Part shown: positions 13,728 to 22,940 of the stretch, one piece after another
Numbering within the stretch: position 1 is the first letter of the stretch
Layout: every line of letters starts with the position of its first letter
NCBI RefSeq assembly: GCF_001434985.1
Contig: NZ_AZES01000054.1
Span: 1 to 38,288 of the forward strand
DNA length: 38,288 bases
Source of the DNA: Companilactobacillus paralimentarius DSM 13238 = JCM 10415
Lineage (GTDB): Bacteria; Bacillota; Bacilli; Lactobacillales; Lactobacillaceae
Direction: 5' to 3'
Position numbers and translations under genes: made by a program
The notes under the pieces: model-generated
Told to the model about the DNA's origin: nothing
The model's database searches: none
Seen by the model: the letters and a program-made list of their open reading frames with translations, nothing else

Positions 13728-15056
13728 TTGAGTAAAAACGAAGAACAATATCGTAATCCAGACGCAGTTTTGGATGTTTATGAAAAGCCACCATTAAGCA
13801 GTTGGGCTTTCCTATCATTACAGCACTTATTCTCAATGTTTGGGGCCACAGTCCTTGTCCCTCTATTGGTTGGATTGGATCCAAGTATTGCTTTATTCAG
13901 TTCCGGTGTCGGAACTTTGCTTCATATTTTGATTACACACAGAAAAATTCCAGCTTACATGAGTTCTAGTTTTTCCTTCATTGTTCCAATGGTCTCGCTG
14001 ATGAAAACAGTTGGGTATCAAGGTGTCGCCCAAGGTACCATTGCCGTTGGTTGCGTGTACTTAATTGTTTCTATCATTGTTGGTTTCGCTGGTTCCGACT
14101 GGATCGATAAAGCTTTACCACCAATCGTCGTTGGTCCTATCATCGTTGTTATCGGTATGTCAGTTGCCGGAAGTGCCGCTGATAACGCCATGATGAATGG
14201 TTCACATTATGACTTGAAGTATTTCGGAATTGCTATGTTTACACTTTTCCTAACTGTTCTTTTGAATATGTATCTTCGTGGTTTCTGGAGTAATATTGCT
14301 ATTCTTTTAGGTATTGTTGGAGGATATATTCTCTCTGTCTTCTGCGGTATCGTTGACTTTTCTAAGGTTGCTTCAACACCTTGGTTTAAATTACCTGCCT
14401 TCGATATTATGTTTGCTAACTACATGCCTCACCAAATTTACTGGGGTGCGATTCTGAGTTTTGCGCCAATTGCCTTTGTTACTATGGCTGAACACTTGGG
14501 ACACATCATGGTACTAGATGAATTAACTAATCGTGACTTCTTCAAAGATCCCGGTTTGCACAAAACTTTAGCTGGTGATGGTACAGCCTCAATCGTTGCT
14601 GCCTTTCTTGGTGGTCCTCCTGTCACATCATATGGTGAAAATATTGGTGTCATGGCTGTTAACAAGATCTTCAGTGTTTATGTCGTTATCGGTGCTGCCG
14701 TCTTCGCTGTCTTGTTTGGATTTGTCGGCAAGTTAAGTGCCTTAATTCAAACTATTCCTGGACCTGTAATCGGTGGTATCAGTTTCATGTTATTCGGTGT
14801 TATTTCTTCAAGTGGTCTAAGAATTTTGGTTGATAATAAAGTTGATTTCAATGAAAAACGTAACTTAATGATTGCTTCCGTTATCCTTGTTATCGGTATT
14901 GGTAATGCCTATCTTCAAATGGGTTCCTTCCAATTCACTGGAGTTGGTGTTGCTACAGTTGTTGGTATCGTTCTTAACTTGATCCTTCCTAAACATGCCC
15001 TCTCAGAAAACTGGGATGAAAAGAAAGATGACTGGAAAAACAAAGAAAAAGCTTAA
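13728..15056 (+). CDS. Uracil:H+ symporter, NCS2 family (UraA/PyrP)
   Basis: The 442-residue polytopic protein has the NCS2 N-terminal motif LSLQHLFSMFGATVLVPLLVGLDP (about 26-49) and the UraA-type substrate motif TMAEHLGH in the middle. GGPPVTSYGENIGVMAV, the core signature of the family, follows. It takes up uracil for pyrimidine salvage, which fits the PyrR leader. The start is TTG 13728, seven bases after AAGGGGA. The C-terminal tail is strongly charged (NWDEKKDDWKNKEKA). Confidence 0.93.
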   Translation: MSKNEEQYRNPDAVLDVYEKPPLSSWAFLSLQHLFSMFGATVLVPLLVGLDPSIALFSSGVGTLLHILITHRKIPAYMSSSFSFIVPMVSLMKTVGYQGVAQGTIAVGCVYLIVSIIVGFAGSDWIDKALPPIVVGPIIVVIGMSVAGSAADNAMMNGSHYDLKYFGIAMFTLFLTVLLNMYLRGFWSNIAILLGIVGGYILSVFCGIVDFSKVASTPWFKLPAFDIMFANYMPHQIYWGAILSFAPIAFVTMAEHLGHIMVLDELTNRDFFKDPGLHKTLAGDGTASIVAAFLGGPPVTSYGENIGVMAVNKIFSVYVVIGAAVFAVLFGFVGKLSALIQTIPGPVIGGISFMLFGVISSSGLRILVDNKVDFNEKRNLMIASVILVIGIGNAYLQMGSFQFTGVGVATVVGIVLNLILPKHALSENWDEKKDDWKNKEKA

Positions 15057-15070
15057 ATTGCTTTGATTTC

Positions 15071-15128
15071 AAAAAGATCCAAGATAATCGCTATCACTTT
15101 GATGGCAATATTATCTTGGATCTTTTTT
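15071..15128. terminator. Terminator between uracil permease and fbp genes
   Basis: AAAAAGATCCAAGATAAT pairs with ATTATCTTGGATCTTTTT around a 21-base loop. T runs lie on both strands, so it can serve both convergent genes. The stretch 15129-15214 after it holds no gene that I can see. Confidence 0.9.
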
Positions 15129-15214
15129 ACGTTCTATTTAAGTGTAAACAGTGTTCTATGTTTTGTAGTGGAAATGAGCTACGCAGGCCAATTTCTTCCG
15201 GTTTGCTCCGTTCT

Positions 15215-17104
15215 CTAATCGTTTAGTTCTGCTGACAAATCAGCTATTTGTTGTTTTATTTTATCTCCCCGATCGGTGTCCATAACAACTTTTCGTTCGA
15301 TTGAATTTTCAACAATCTTTCGTTTCAAAATTACATCATTTAAGTCTTTTAATGAAGTTGACAAAGAAATAAATGGTTTCAACTTTAATAGTTGCATTCC
15401 ATAAGAATCATACAACAGCGTAAAGCCCCCGTTATGCTCCATCTTTGGACGACCACCATTGACTTGAATAATCTTACCCTTAGACATAATAGGAAGATTT
15501 TCTTCGTCAGCATCTGGAGTATGACCAACAATAATGTGGCCTTCTTCACCAATTCCAAACTCATCTTTAACTCGATCGGCAAACCACTCTTTTTTACATA
15601 ATTTATAGAAGGGATTCAAAGTTTCTTTCTGTAATTCCTCATCATCTATAAAGTAACGTTCAAAAGTGGTCATCTTATCTTTACCAAATAATGGCGAATC
15701 TTTTCCACACCAAAGATACCAGAGCACATCGGAATTGAAACAGTCACCCGTTGTTGGATGACGCATTGCATCCCGCAATATAATTTGGAAGTAGTCACTT
15801 AAATCTTTACCTAGATAATTACGGCCATCGATCTTCCATTTGACAAAGTTACCTTGCTCATCCGTTGGTACACAACCATGAAACAGCAAGTTACCGTTAT
15901 GTTTGAGGTACATTGAGCCGTGGTCGTACATAAACCACATATGTTCGTTGAGTTTACTTGAATGGATAAACTGATTGATCAAATCGATCAAAACAACTTG
16001 TTCAGGATGTGAAATTTGATAAGGATTTCCCGGATTAACTAATTGGAAACATCCATTATCAATTGGATAATCCTTACCATCAATTTTGATTGATTTTTTG
16101 TCCTGACTCAACTTGTCTAAAAATAGGCGATCGTTCATCTCAAATTCAGGGCGACGCTTGATAGCCTGCCCTTCTAATTTAAATTGCATAATAGTAGCAG
16201 CCTGTTGAACACAATTATCAGTGATTCGATTTTCCTCAGATATGCCCGTTAAATCTACTTTTGGATCGAAGTTCGGTAATGGACGATAGCTGTGACGAGC
16301 CAGTTTAATCATAGAAGTCATGTCAATATCATAAGCATCATTTAATAATTCTAGATTGTCGTAACGCGCACAAATTCGGATCAAATTGAGCATACATAGT
16401 TTAGATCCCGCCATACTTCCCATCCAAAGAATATCGTGATTTCCCCATTGAATGTCAAAATTTTGCCAGTGGTTAATCAGATAATTAATCACCAAATCGG
16501 GATGTGATCCACGATCATAAATATCTCCAACAATGTGAATTCTCTCAATTGCTAAACGTTGGATCGCATGACTGATAGCAATAATAAAGTCGTCAGCCAT
16601 ATTTAAACGTTCAATACTCGACAACAAACCTTGATAGTAGAGTCGTTTATCCTTGAAATTAGTATCAATCATCAAAAGGTTTTCAGTGATATCCCAAAAA
16701 TCCGGTTGAATGGCCTTTTGCACGAGGCTTTTAGGATATTTATTTGCTACATAACGTAGCATTTCAATTAAATTATTGAACGAATCCATATACCACTGCT
16801 CTAATTCATCTGCATCGGTAATTTTATTCTTAGTTTCTTTTAGGACTTCGGATGGATAATAAATCAAACATGACAGCTTCATTTGATTGACTGGCATCAA
16901 CTTACCAGAAAAGACCTCTGATACCTTTTTACTGATATTACCAGCACCACTACGCATAATATGTGAGAAACGATCATAACCACCATGAACGTCACTGATA
17001 AAAGCTTCTGTTCCTTTGGGCAAATTTAGGGTAGCAGATAGATTGATAATTTTAGACTTGATCTCATTCTTATTTTCAATTACATTCGTGAATTTATTTC
17101 TCAT
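15215..17104 (-). CDS. fbp: Fructose-1,6-bisphosphatase, class III
   Basis: The 629-residue protein is the length typical of the Firmicute class III enzymes (about 640). It contains metallophosphatase-like motifs: FISDVHGGYDRF (about 34-45), IVGDIYDRG, WGNHDILWMG and IIVGHTP. It hydrolyses fructose-1,6-bisphosphate in gluconeogenesis, with Mn as the usual cofactor. The ATG at 17104 follows GGGGGA. A cre-like site near its promoter suggests carbon catabolite control. It is monocistronic. Confidence 0.95.
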   Translation of the reverse strand: MRNKFTNVIENKNEIKSKIINLSATLNLPKGTEAFISDVHGGYDRFSHIMRSGAGNISKKVSEVFSGKLMPVNQMKLSCLIYYPSEVLKETKNKITDADELEQWYMDSFNNLIEMLRYVANKYPKSLVQKAIQPDFWDITENLLMIDTNFKDKRLYYQGLLSSIERLNMADDFIIAISHAIQRLAIERIHIVGDIYDRGSHPDLVINYLINHWQNFDIQWGNHDILWMGSMAGSKLCMLNLIRICARYDNLELLNDAYDIDMTSMIKLARHSYRPLPNFDPKVDLTGISEENRITDNCVQQAATIMQFKLEGQAIKRRPEFEMNDRLFLDKLSQDKKSIKIDGKDYPIDNGCFQLVNPGNPYQISHPEQVVLIDLINQFIHSSKLNEHMWFMYDHGSMYLKHNGNLLFHGCVPTDEQGNFVKWKIDGRNYLGKDLSDYFQIILRDAMRHPTTGDCFNSDVLWYLWCGKDSPLFGKDKMTTFERYFIDDEELQKETLNPFYKLCKKEWFADRVKDEFGIGEEGHIIVGHTPDADEENLPIMSKGKIIQVNGGRPKMEHNGGFTLLYDSYGMQLLKLKPFISLSTSLKDLNDVILKRKIVENSIERKVVMDTDRGDKIKQQIADLSAELND

Positions 17105-17141
17105 TAATATATTCCCCCAAAAGCAATGCGTTCTATATTAA

Positions 17142-17155
17142 TGATAGCGCATTCA
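17142..17155. promoter_or_regulatory. Possible cre (CcpA) site upstream of fbp
   Basis: TGATAGCGCATTCA matches the cre pattern TGWAANCGNTNWCA with two mismatches. It overlaps a TATCAT hexamer on the minus strand that could be the fbp -10. Repression of a gluconeogenic gene by CcpA is expected biology; the site itself is only a sequence match. Confidence 0.4.
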
Positions 17156-17239
17156 AACTGAACTATACCAAACGAAAAGCAATATTCCAAGTATCACAGT
17201 TATATTTGAGTTAAAATTATAATCATAGGAGGTTAGAAT

Positions 17240-18124
17240 ATGAATTTAAAATTGGATTCTACTGTAACTTTGAATAATGGTGTTGAAATGCCCCAACTAG
17301 GTATGGGCGTTTGGAAAGTAAATAATACAGGTGCTTCTCAATCTGTCCAATGGGCTTTGAAACACGGCTATAAAGCTATTGATACTGCAAAACAATATGG
17401 TAATGAAACTGGTGTTGGTGAAGGATTACAAAAAGGCTTTGCAGATAATGGTCTCAAACGTGAAGACATCTTTTTAACAACAAAAATCTTTAATGGTGAC
17501 CAAGGCTATCAATCAACACTCGACAACTTTGAAGGTCAATTAAAGAGATTACAAACAGACTATGTAGATCTTCTCTTGATTCACTGGCCAGTAGATGGCA
17601 CATACTTGGACACATGGCGTGCATTGGAAACAATCTACAAAGAAGGCAAGGCACGTGCTATTGGTGTATCTAACTTCAATATTGAAAGATTAAAGGACAT
17701 TCTTAAGAATTGTTCAATCAAACCCGCTGTTAACCAAATGGAATATCATCCCCTTTGCCAAGAAGTTGATATCAAGAACTTCTGTGACGAAAACAATATT
17801 CTACTTGAGGCATGGTCTCCACTTGGTGGTGGCTCCGTTCTAGGTGATACTAGATTAAAGAAAATTGCTGACAAGTACAACAAGTCAGTTGCTCAAGTTA
17901 TTCTTCGTTGGGACTTACAAAATGGTATTATTACCATTCCTAAGTCAGTTCACGAAGAAAGAATTGTTCAAAACTCAGATGTTTATGACTTTGAACTAAG
18001 TGATGCCGATATGAAGGAAATCAACGGTTTCGATAATGATAAGAGAAGCCTTTGGTATGGTGATTTCTTCTGGAGTGGTAACCCTGATGGTTATGTTGAT
18101 TCTGTTGAAGAATGGGACGACTAA
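17240..18124 (+). CDS. Aldo/keto reductase (2,5-diketo-D-gluconate reductase type)
   Basis: The 294-residue (alpha/beta)8 oxidoreductase has the catalytic tetrad D48, Y53, K82 and H115 in DTAKQYGNE, TTKIF and LIHWP. GVSNFN and the NADPH-binding IPKSVHEERI follow. It reduces aldehydes or ketones with NADPH; the natural substrate is open. The C-terminal extension (WYGDFFWSGNPDGYVDSVEEWDD) is acidic and slightly longer than usual. The start ATG 17240 follows AGGAGG. It is transcribed alone, divergent from fbp. Confidence 0.92.
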   Translation: MNLKLDSTVTLNNGVEMPQLGMGVWKVNNTGASQSVQWALKHGYKAIDTAKQYGNETGVGEGLQKGFADNGLKREDIFLTTKIFNGDQGYQSTLDNFEGQLKRLQTDYVDLLLIHWPVDGTYLDTWRALETIYKEGKARAIGVSNFNIERLKDILKNCSIKPAVNQMEYHPLCQEVDIKNFCDENNILLEAWSPLGGGSVLGDTRLKKIADKYNKSVAQVILRWDLQNGIITIPKSVHEERIVQNSDVYDFELSDADMKEINGFDNDKRSLWYGDFFWSGNPDGYVDSVEEWDD

Positions 18125-18133
18125 TTTATTATC

Positions 18134-18175
18134 AAAAAAAAGCTTTCTAGATTAATCTCTAGAAAGCTCTTTTTT
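18134..18175. terminator. Bidirectional terminator between aldo/keto reductase and ApbE-like gene
   Basis: AAAAAAGCTTTCTAGA and TCTAGAAAGCT-C-TTTTTT form a long stem with a six-base loop and T runs on both sides. Confidence 0.92.
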
Positions 18176-18965
18176 ATGCTGAAATTTCCTTATTATCAAT
18201 AATTGAACCTAAATTGAAATTCAAAACATTATCCTGTTTATCAACAACAATACCGGTTAAATTGTAATGTTTGATGAAGGACATGAATTCCTCTTTCTTG
18301 GACGAAGAACCTACTAGAGCCCAAATACTGGCTTCAATCAAACTGCTTCTAATAACGGTTGTCTGATGGTTATCGGCTTGATTCATTTTATAAGTGTTAC
18401 CTAAAAATTCATCATTTTCGAAGGTTGAAATAGCGCCATTTTTCAAATAATAAGTCGTCAAAATTTCTTCAGAGTTAGGAATGTTAATTTCCCAACGGAA
18501 GTCAGAATCTTGTTTGGTAGCAAATTTAATATTTTGATCACCACTTAAGTAAACTCCTACTACTTCAGGATTCTTCAAGAGCGGTTTGAGTGTTTCATCG
18601 AAAACCTGTTCAATTGCCCAGCTTCTAACTATGGTCGAAGGATCAAACTTACCTGCAAAATATGGTCTATAAATACCATTAGTCATTTGTTCTGACAGTA
18701 TAGCCGAGTTATAAATTTGTTTAAAATCATTTGAAGTTGTCAGAGGTTTCTGATCGCCACGTTGAAACTTGGATACTAAAGAATCATATCTAAAAGCAGA
18801 AAATTGACGATCAATTTCTTGCAGACGTTCATCAATTCTTTCCGTTGCCACTTTTAAGAGCTCCATAACGGTAACGTTGGTTGTTAATGTTGCTAATTTA
18901 ATTAAAAAATTCATATTCATTTGATTGATTGTTTTAGTTTTTAAATAATACTTTTCATTTTTCAT
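18174..18965 (-). CDS. Divergent ApbE-family (FAD:protein FMN transferase-like) protein, copy 1
   Basis: The 263-residue protein keeps the ApbE skeleton in order. FSAFRYDSLVSKF is the equivalent of FS-x-Y-x-x-x-S-x-(L/V)S. FDPSTIVRSWAIEQV corresponds to DP-x-x-x-x-x-x-W and KGYAVD. LSGDQNI corresponds to the GG-x-I motif, then GAISTF, and a C-terminal IEASIWAL. The conserved HIIDP-like loop and the Mg-binding D-x-x-x-T of the C-terminal motif are not recognisable, and the protein is shorter than the usual 300-350. It has no signal peptide or lipobox. FMN transferase activity is therefore doubtful. It is a paralogue of the next gene. The ATG at 18965 follows CGAGGT. Confidence 0.7.
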   Translation of the reverse strand: MKNEKYYLKTKTINQMNMNFLIKLATLTTNVTVMELLKVATERIDERLQEIDRQFSAFRYDSLVSKFQRGDQKPLTTSNDFKQIYNSAILSEQMTNGIYRPYFAGKFDPSTIVRSWAIEQVFDETLKPLLKNPEVVGVYLSGDQNIKFATKQDSDFRWEINIPNSEEILTTYYLKNGAISTFENDEFLGNTYKMNQADNHQTTVIRSSLIEASIWALVGSSSKKEEFMSFIKHYNLTGIVVDKQDNVLNFNLGSIIDNKEISA

Positions 18966-18995
18966 TAGGGTACCTCGATTTCTAATTCTTAATAC

Positions 18996-19025
18996 AATTC
19001 AAATTATATCGGACGAATTTGAATT
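18996..19025. promoter_or_regulatory. 10-bp inverted repeat around the -10 of ApbE-like copy 1
   Basis: AATTCAAATT (18996-19005) and AATTTGAATT (19016-19025) are exact inverted repeats separated by ten bases. A TATAAT -10 on the minus strand (19003-19008) sits inside. This is a plausible operator for a dimeric repressor. The half-site TCAAATT/AATTTGA recurs at 22941-22955. Confidence 0.5.
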
Positions 19026-19056
19026 ATTTATGATTAAAATTAGAATAAAATGACAA

Positions 19057-19094
19057 AAAATAAAATGTATAACGTCGTTATACATTTTATTTTA
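19057..19094. terminator. Terminator of ApbE-like copy 2
   Basis: AAAATAAAATGTATAAC and GTTATACATTTTATTTT form an almost perfect stem with a three-base loop and T-rich flanks. It overlaps the stop codon of the upstream gene on the minus strand. Confidence 0.85.
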
Positions 19095-19863
19095 AAGCTA
19101 CTTTGTCTGTAAACCCATCACGAAAATTTTCCATACCGAGATTTTTATCAACGATCATCCCGGTCAGATGGTACCTCTCGATGAATTGTGGAAATTTATT
19201 AGTTCCTGCGGAGATTCCCGCTGAAGACCAAATCTTCGCATCTAAGGTATTGTTAGTTACAATCGTTACTTGTTCAATATTACTGGATTCTTTTCTCAAA
19301 CTGTGAACTTCATTAGAAGTTGAAACTGCACCATTCTTCAAAAAATAAGTTGCCAATAAAATATCCAAATTATTGGGATCTTTGATAGCAATGCGCCAAT
19401 TGAAATCAATATCAGGTCGACTAGCTAAACGAACGTCTTCACCGCATCTCAAGGATACTCCATCAATATTGTCCACACTGAGTAGCTTAATTAAGTATTG
19501 ATTGAAGAGTTGATCAATGATCCAACCATTTAACAAACCAACTGGGTCATATTTGCCATTATAGTAGGAACTAAAATAATGTTGAGTCATTTGTTCAGCT
19601 GTGATTGTTTGTTCATAGACTTCTCTAAAGGTTTCTGAAATCATCAAGGCCGTTTCATCACCATCTTGAAATTTACTTAGGAACGAATTCCTATTCTCTA
19701 CCGAGAACAATTCGTCATATTTTTTAACTTGAATATCGACTTGCTTAACAATTTGGTCCAAAATTGTCTGGTCAAAATTTTCTTCTTTAGGTACTGCCAG
19801 TTTAATCTCCAGTGGCAGATCAAATTTATTTAAAACGGTACTTATGTATTTATATTCAGTCAT
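19087..19863 (-). CDS. Divergent ApbE-family protein, copy 2
   Basis: This 258-residue paralogue of the 18174-18965 protein shares the same motif order. LFSVENRNSFLSKF, YDPVGLLNGWIIDQLF, LRCGEDVRLASRP, FLKNGAVSTS and a C-terminal LDAKIWSSAG appear in turn. Here the D of the Mg motif is kept but the T is replaced. GHLI/HIIDP-like residues are missing, as in copy 1. The ATG at 19863 follows AAAGGAG; a GTG nine bases upstream lies within the ribosome site. Only about 20 bases separate the start from the permease terminator, so expression may depend on read-through from the xanthine-type permease gene. Confidence 0.7.
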   Translation of the reverse strand: MTEYKYISTVLNKFDLPLEIKLAVPKEENFDQTILDQIVKQVDIQVKKYDELFSVENRNSFLSKFQDGDETALMISETFREVYEQTITAEQMTQHYFSSYYNGKYDPVGLLNGWIIDQLFNQYLIKLLSVDNIDGVSLRCGEDVRLASRPDIDFNWRIAIKDPNNLDILLATYFLKNGAVSTSNEVHSLRKESSNIEQVTIVTNNTLDAKIWSSAGISAGTNKFPQFIERYHLTGMIVDKNLGMENFRDGFTDKVALK

Positions 19864-19882
19864 ATTTATCACTCCTTTACGT

Positions 19883-19928
19883 AAAAAAAATACGTATGCT
19901 CATCTAATTTATCGATAAGTATACGTAC
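19883..19928 (-). terminator. Terminator or attenuator between the NCS2 permease and ApbE-like copy 2
   Basis: TACGTAT (19891-19897) pairs with ATACGTA (19921-19927), with an inner TTATCGATAA palindrome. On the minus strand the hairpin ends in eight T (19883-19890). No separate promoter is visible for the gene downstream. Confidence 0.65.
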
Positions 19929-19967
19929 TAAATGTGATGAAAATATGACCAAAGTTTGTGAAAAAAA

Positions 19968-21260
19968 TTAAGCTTTTTCTTTATTAGAATTTAAAAGTAA
20001 ATTCAAAATAATTGCTGAAAAACTTCCGACAACTAAACCATTATTTAAAATAGTTTGTAGTGTTGATGGTAAGAAATGGAGTAGAGTTGGTTGAACTGTT
20101 ACTCCAAGTCCCAAACTGATTGAAACAGCCATAATCATAATATTATTATTGTTCATTTCAACTTTAGATAGCATTTTAATACCTTCAATACCAACGGTAC
20201 CAAACATAATCAACATGGCACCACCTAAAACAGCATTAGGAATCAATTCTGCCACTGCACCGACCTTGGGGATCAACCCTAAGATGATCAAGAGAAAGGC
20301 TGAGAAGTAAACTGGCTTGTTCTTTTTAATTCCTGATAATTGAACAACCGCAACGTTTTGCGAGAAAGTTGAGTATGGAAAGGTATTAAAAATCCCTCCA
20401 AGAATAGCCGCTAAACCTTCTGAGGCATATCCACGTTGTAAATCATTCTCATCCAAATCACGTTTTGTCAATTCAGCCAAAGCATAGTAAACACCAGTTG
20501 ATTCAATCATACATGTTAGAGCTGCTAAGAGCATAACAAGAATTGATGACCACTCAAACTTAGGCGTTGCAAAGTAAAATGGACGTGGTATTTGGAACCA
20601 ATGTGCAGAACCGACACTTGCAAAACCAATCTGACCCATACCGATTCCCATTAAATATCCAGCCACAATACCAATCAAAACGGCGATCTGTTGAATAAAT
20701 CCACGACCCCAAATACTTATGACAACGATAATTAATGCTGTTGAAAATCCTAAAATTAGATTAGTTGAGTTACCGAACCCCTTAGCAGTGGCATCGCCAC
20801 CACCAATATTTTGGAAAGCTACCGGTATCAAAGTAAATCCAATCAAAGTTATTAGAGAACCAGTAACGACTGGTGGAAAAAATCTCTTTAATTTGGCAAA
20901 TACTTTCGAAATTAACATGATAAAAATACCAGCCACGATAATAGCGCCATACATATAGGCTATTCCAAAGTGATGTCCTATATTTTGTAACGGTGTTACA
21001 TATTCGACCGCCGATCCCAAAACAACCGGTAATCCAATCCCAGTCAAAGGTGTTCGTTTAATTTGTAACAGTGTGGCTACCCCACACATAAAAATATCTA
21101 CTGAGATTAAGTATGTCATTTCCTTAGCGCTGAAGCCCAAAGATGCACCGATCAAGATCGGTATCAAGATATCTCCTGAGTACATGGCTAGTAAATGTTG
21201 AAATCCTAATAGCAGATTCTTAAAAAAAGAATCGCTCTTATCATTCATATTAAGATCCAT
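19968..21260 (-). CDS. Xanthine/uric-acid type permease, NCS2 family (PbuX-like)
   Basis: The 430-residue protein has 12-14 hydrophobic helices, the N-terminal NCS2 motif GFQHLLAMYSGDILIPILIGASLGF and TCMIESTGVYYALAELTKRDL. The core FPYSTFSQNVAVVQLSGIKKNKPV follows. It resembles PbuX/UacT xanthine carriers more than UraA. The start is ATG 21260, right after AGGAGGGG; the longer in-frame extension reaches into the divergent promoter region and has no ribosome site. A TATAAT (21285-21290, minus strand) gives a very short leader. I saw no purine riboswitch. Confidence 0.88.
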   Translation of the reverse strand: MDLNMNDKSDSFFKNLLLGFQHLLAMYSGDILIPILIGASLGFSAKEMTYLISVDIFMCGVATLLQIKRTPLTGIGLPVVLGSAVEYVTPLQNIGHHFGIAYMYGAIIVAGIFIMLISKVFAKLKRFFPPVVTGSLITLIGFTLIPVAFQNIGGGDATAKGFGNSTNLILGFSTALIIVVISIWGRGFIQQIAVLIGIVAGYLMGIGMGQIGFASVGSAHWFQIPRPFYFATPKFEWSSILVMLLAALTCMIESTGVYYALAELTKRDLDENDLQRGYASEGLAAILGGIFNTFPYSTFSQNVAVVQLSGIKKNKPVYFSAFLLIILGLIPKVGAVAELIPNAVLGGAMLIMFGTVGIEGIKMLSKVEMNNNNIMIMAVSISLGLGVTVQPTLLHFLPSTLQTILNNGLVVGSFSAIILNLLLNSNKEKA

Positions 21261-21322
21261 TATTGCCCCTCCTATATTTAGAAAATTATAACATCTTTTC
21301 TGAAAGTTATTAAAGGCGAAGT

Positions 21323-21350
21323 TTGGATTAATTAAAACATTATCTATGAT
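21323..21350 (+). promoter_or_regulatory. pepD promoter
   Basis: TTGGAT (21323-21328), 16-base spacer, TATGAT (21345-21350). Confidence 0.7.
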
Positions 21351-21388
21351 AGAATGAAGGCAGTATAAAATAGGAGGAATTCTAAGAG

Positions 21389-22825
21389 ATGAATAAAAAT
21401 CATTTAGATGACGCTTGTACAACTATCTTAGTTGGTAAAAACGCCAGTATCGACGGTTCAACAATGATCGCCAGAAATGACGATACATTTTTTGCCGTTG
21501 CCCCACACAGTTTCGTATTAAACCCTGCTGTTAAAGGTGAAAAAGGTCGCAAAGTTAAGTCATGGTTAAACGGCTTCGAATCCGAAGTTCCCGAAAATGG
21601 CTACAAATGGCCTGCAGTTCCTAACGTTGACTACAAGAAATTCGGTTACTATGACGAAAGTGGTATCAATGGTAAGAACGTTGCTATGTCAGCTACTGAA
21701 AGTACTTACGGTAATGAACGTGCATTAGCCTTTGACCCACTTGTTAAAGATGGTATGGACGAAGACGTTATTGTTCGTATGGTTCTTCCTTATGTTGATT
21801 CAGCCAAAGGTGCTGTTGAACGTACTGGTGAACTCATTAAGAAGTTTGGTTCACCTGCTGGTAACTCACTTCTATTCAGTGACAAAGACGACGTTTGGTA
21901 CATGGAAATCGTTACAGGTCATCACTGGGTAGCTCAAAGAATCCCTGATGACAGTTATGCTGTTTGCGCTAACCGCGTTTCTATCCAACAAGTTGATTTC
22001 AATAACTCTGATGAATTCATGTGGTCAGAAGGAATCCAAGAATTTGTTGAAAAGAACCATTTGAACACAGACAAGACTGGTTTCAACTTCAGACATATCT
22101 TTGGTACAGACAATCTTAAAGACCGTCACTACAACACACCACGTGTTTGGTTTGGTCAAAAGTACTTCAACCCTGAGATTCAACAAGATCCAGAAGATGG
22201 TGAATTACCATTCATCATGAAGACAGATCACAAGATCACTGTTGATGATATTGAATATGTTCTAGGTTCACACTACAACGAAACACCTTATGACCCATAT
22301 AGTCCATATGCTTCAGAGGATGACAAACATCGTTACCGTCCAATCGGTTTGAACAGAACTCAAAACTCACATGTTCTTCAAATCAGAAATGATGTACCTG
22401 AAGAATACGCTGCTATCATGTGGTTATGTATTGGATTCCCAACATTTACACCATACATTCCATTCTACACAAACATGAATGAAACAGACGATTCATATAA
22501 TGACGCTTCACTCAAGTTTAACTTCAAGGATGCATATTGGATGTATAACGCTCTATCTGTTCTTGTTGAATCAAACTATAGTGAATTCATCCAAGATGAT
22601 ATCGACTACTTAACAGATATTCGTCAACAATTACGTGCTTCAGTTGCCGAAACTGATAAACTTGCCGCTAACTATTCAGGTGACGAATTAGTTGAATTCT
22701 TAACTGACAGAAACCAAAAGGTTGTTAAGGAAATGAGAGACAAGACACACGACTTCTTTGGTGAACTTTATACAAAGGGTATCAATCTTTCAAAACTTAC
22801 ATTCAATATGGATGCCAACCTATAA
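21389..22825 (+). CDS. pepD: Dipeptidase, peptidase family C69 (PepD)
   Basis: The 478-residue Ntn-type hydrolase has its nucleophile in DDACTTILVGKNASIDGSTMIARNDD (Cys10), as in Lactobacillus PepDA/PepDB. It lacks a signal peptide, so it hydrolyses dipeptides in the cytoplasm after oligopeptide uptake. Catalytic Cys is expected to be exposed by processing of the short N-terminal segment. Codon use is highly biased, suggesting strong expression. AGGAGG lies 11 bases before ATG 21389. Confidence 0.94.
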   Translation: MNKNHLDDACTTILVGKNASIDGSTMIARNDDTFFAVAPHSFVLNPAVKGEKGRKVKSWLNGFESEVPENGYKWPAVPNVDYKKFGYYDESGINGKNVAMSATESTYGNERALAFDPLVKDGMDEDVIVRMVLPYVDSAKGAVERTGELIKKFGSPAGNSLLFSDKDDVWYMEIVTGHHWVAQRIPDDSYAVCANRVSIQQVDFNNSDEFMWSEGIQEFVEKNHLNTDKTGFNFRHIFGTDNLKDRHYNTPRVWFGQKYFNPEIQQDPEDGELPFIMKTDHKITVDDIEYVLGSHYNETPYDPYSPYASEDDKHRYRPIGLNRTQNSHVLQIRNDVPEEYAAIMWLCIGFPTFTPYIPFYTNMNETDDSYNDASLKFNFKDAYWMYNALSVLVESNYSEFIQDDIDYLTDIRQQLRASVAETDKLAANYSGDELVEFLTDRNQKVVKEMRDKTHDFFGELYTKGINLSKLTFNMDANL

Positions 22826-22835
22826 AATTAAACGA

Positions 22836-22874
22836 TAATCTCTTTGACTCTTGATGAGTTGGAGGGATTTTTTG
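22836..22874 (+). terminator. pepD terminator
   Basis: AATCTCTTTGACTC pairs with GAGTTGGAGGGATT (several G-U pairs) around a five-base loop and is followed by six T. Confidence 0.8.
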
Positions 22875-22940
22875 TTATATTTTATAGTCTATAATTATCT
22901 CCATATGGGCGACTCCTTACCTCACTTTATGCCCTTGCTT

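Noticed and set aside
15160-15214. Possible further copy of the structured repeat (GGAAATGAGCTACGC...ATTTCTTCC)
   Set aside because: A short GGAA/TTCC stem and an AGCT string are shared, but the diagnostic CAAGTCG and CGTTCCAGC cores are absent.
21261-21388. Purine riboswitch for the xanthine-type permease
   Set aside because: The region between the divergent genes is 128 bases and the permease leader would be about 20-25 bases, too short for the aptamer.
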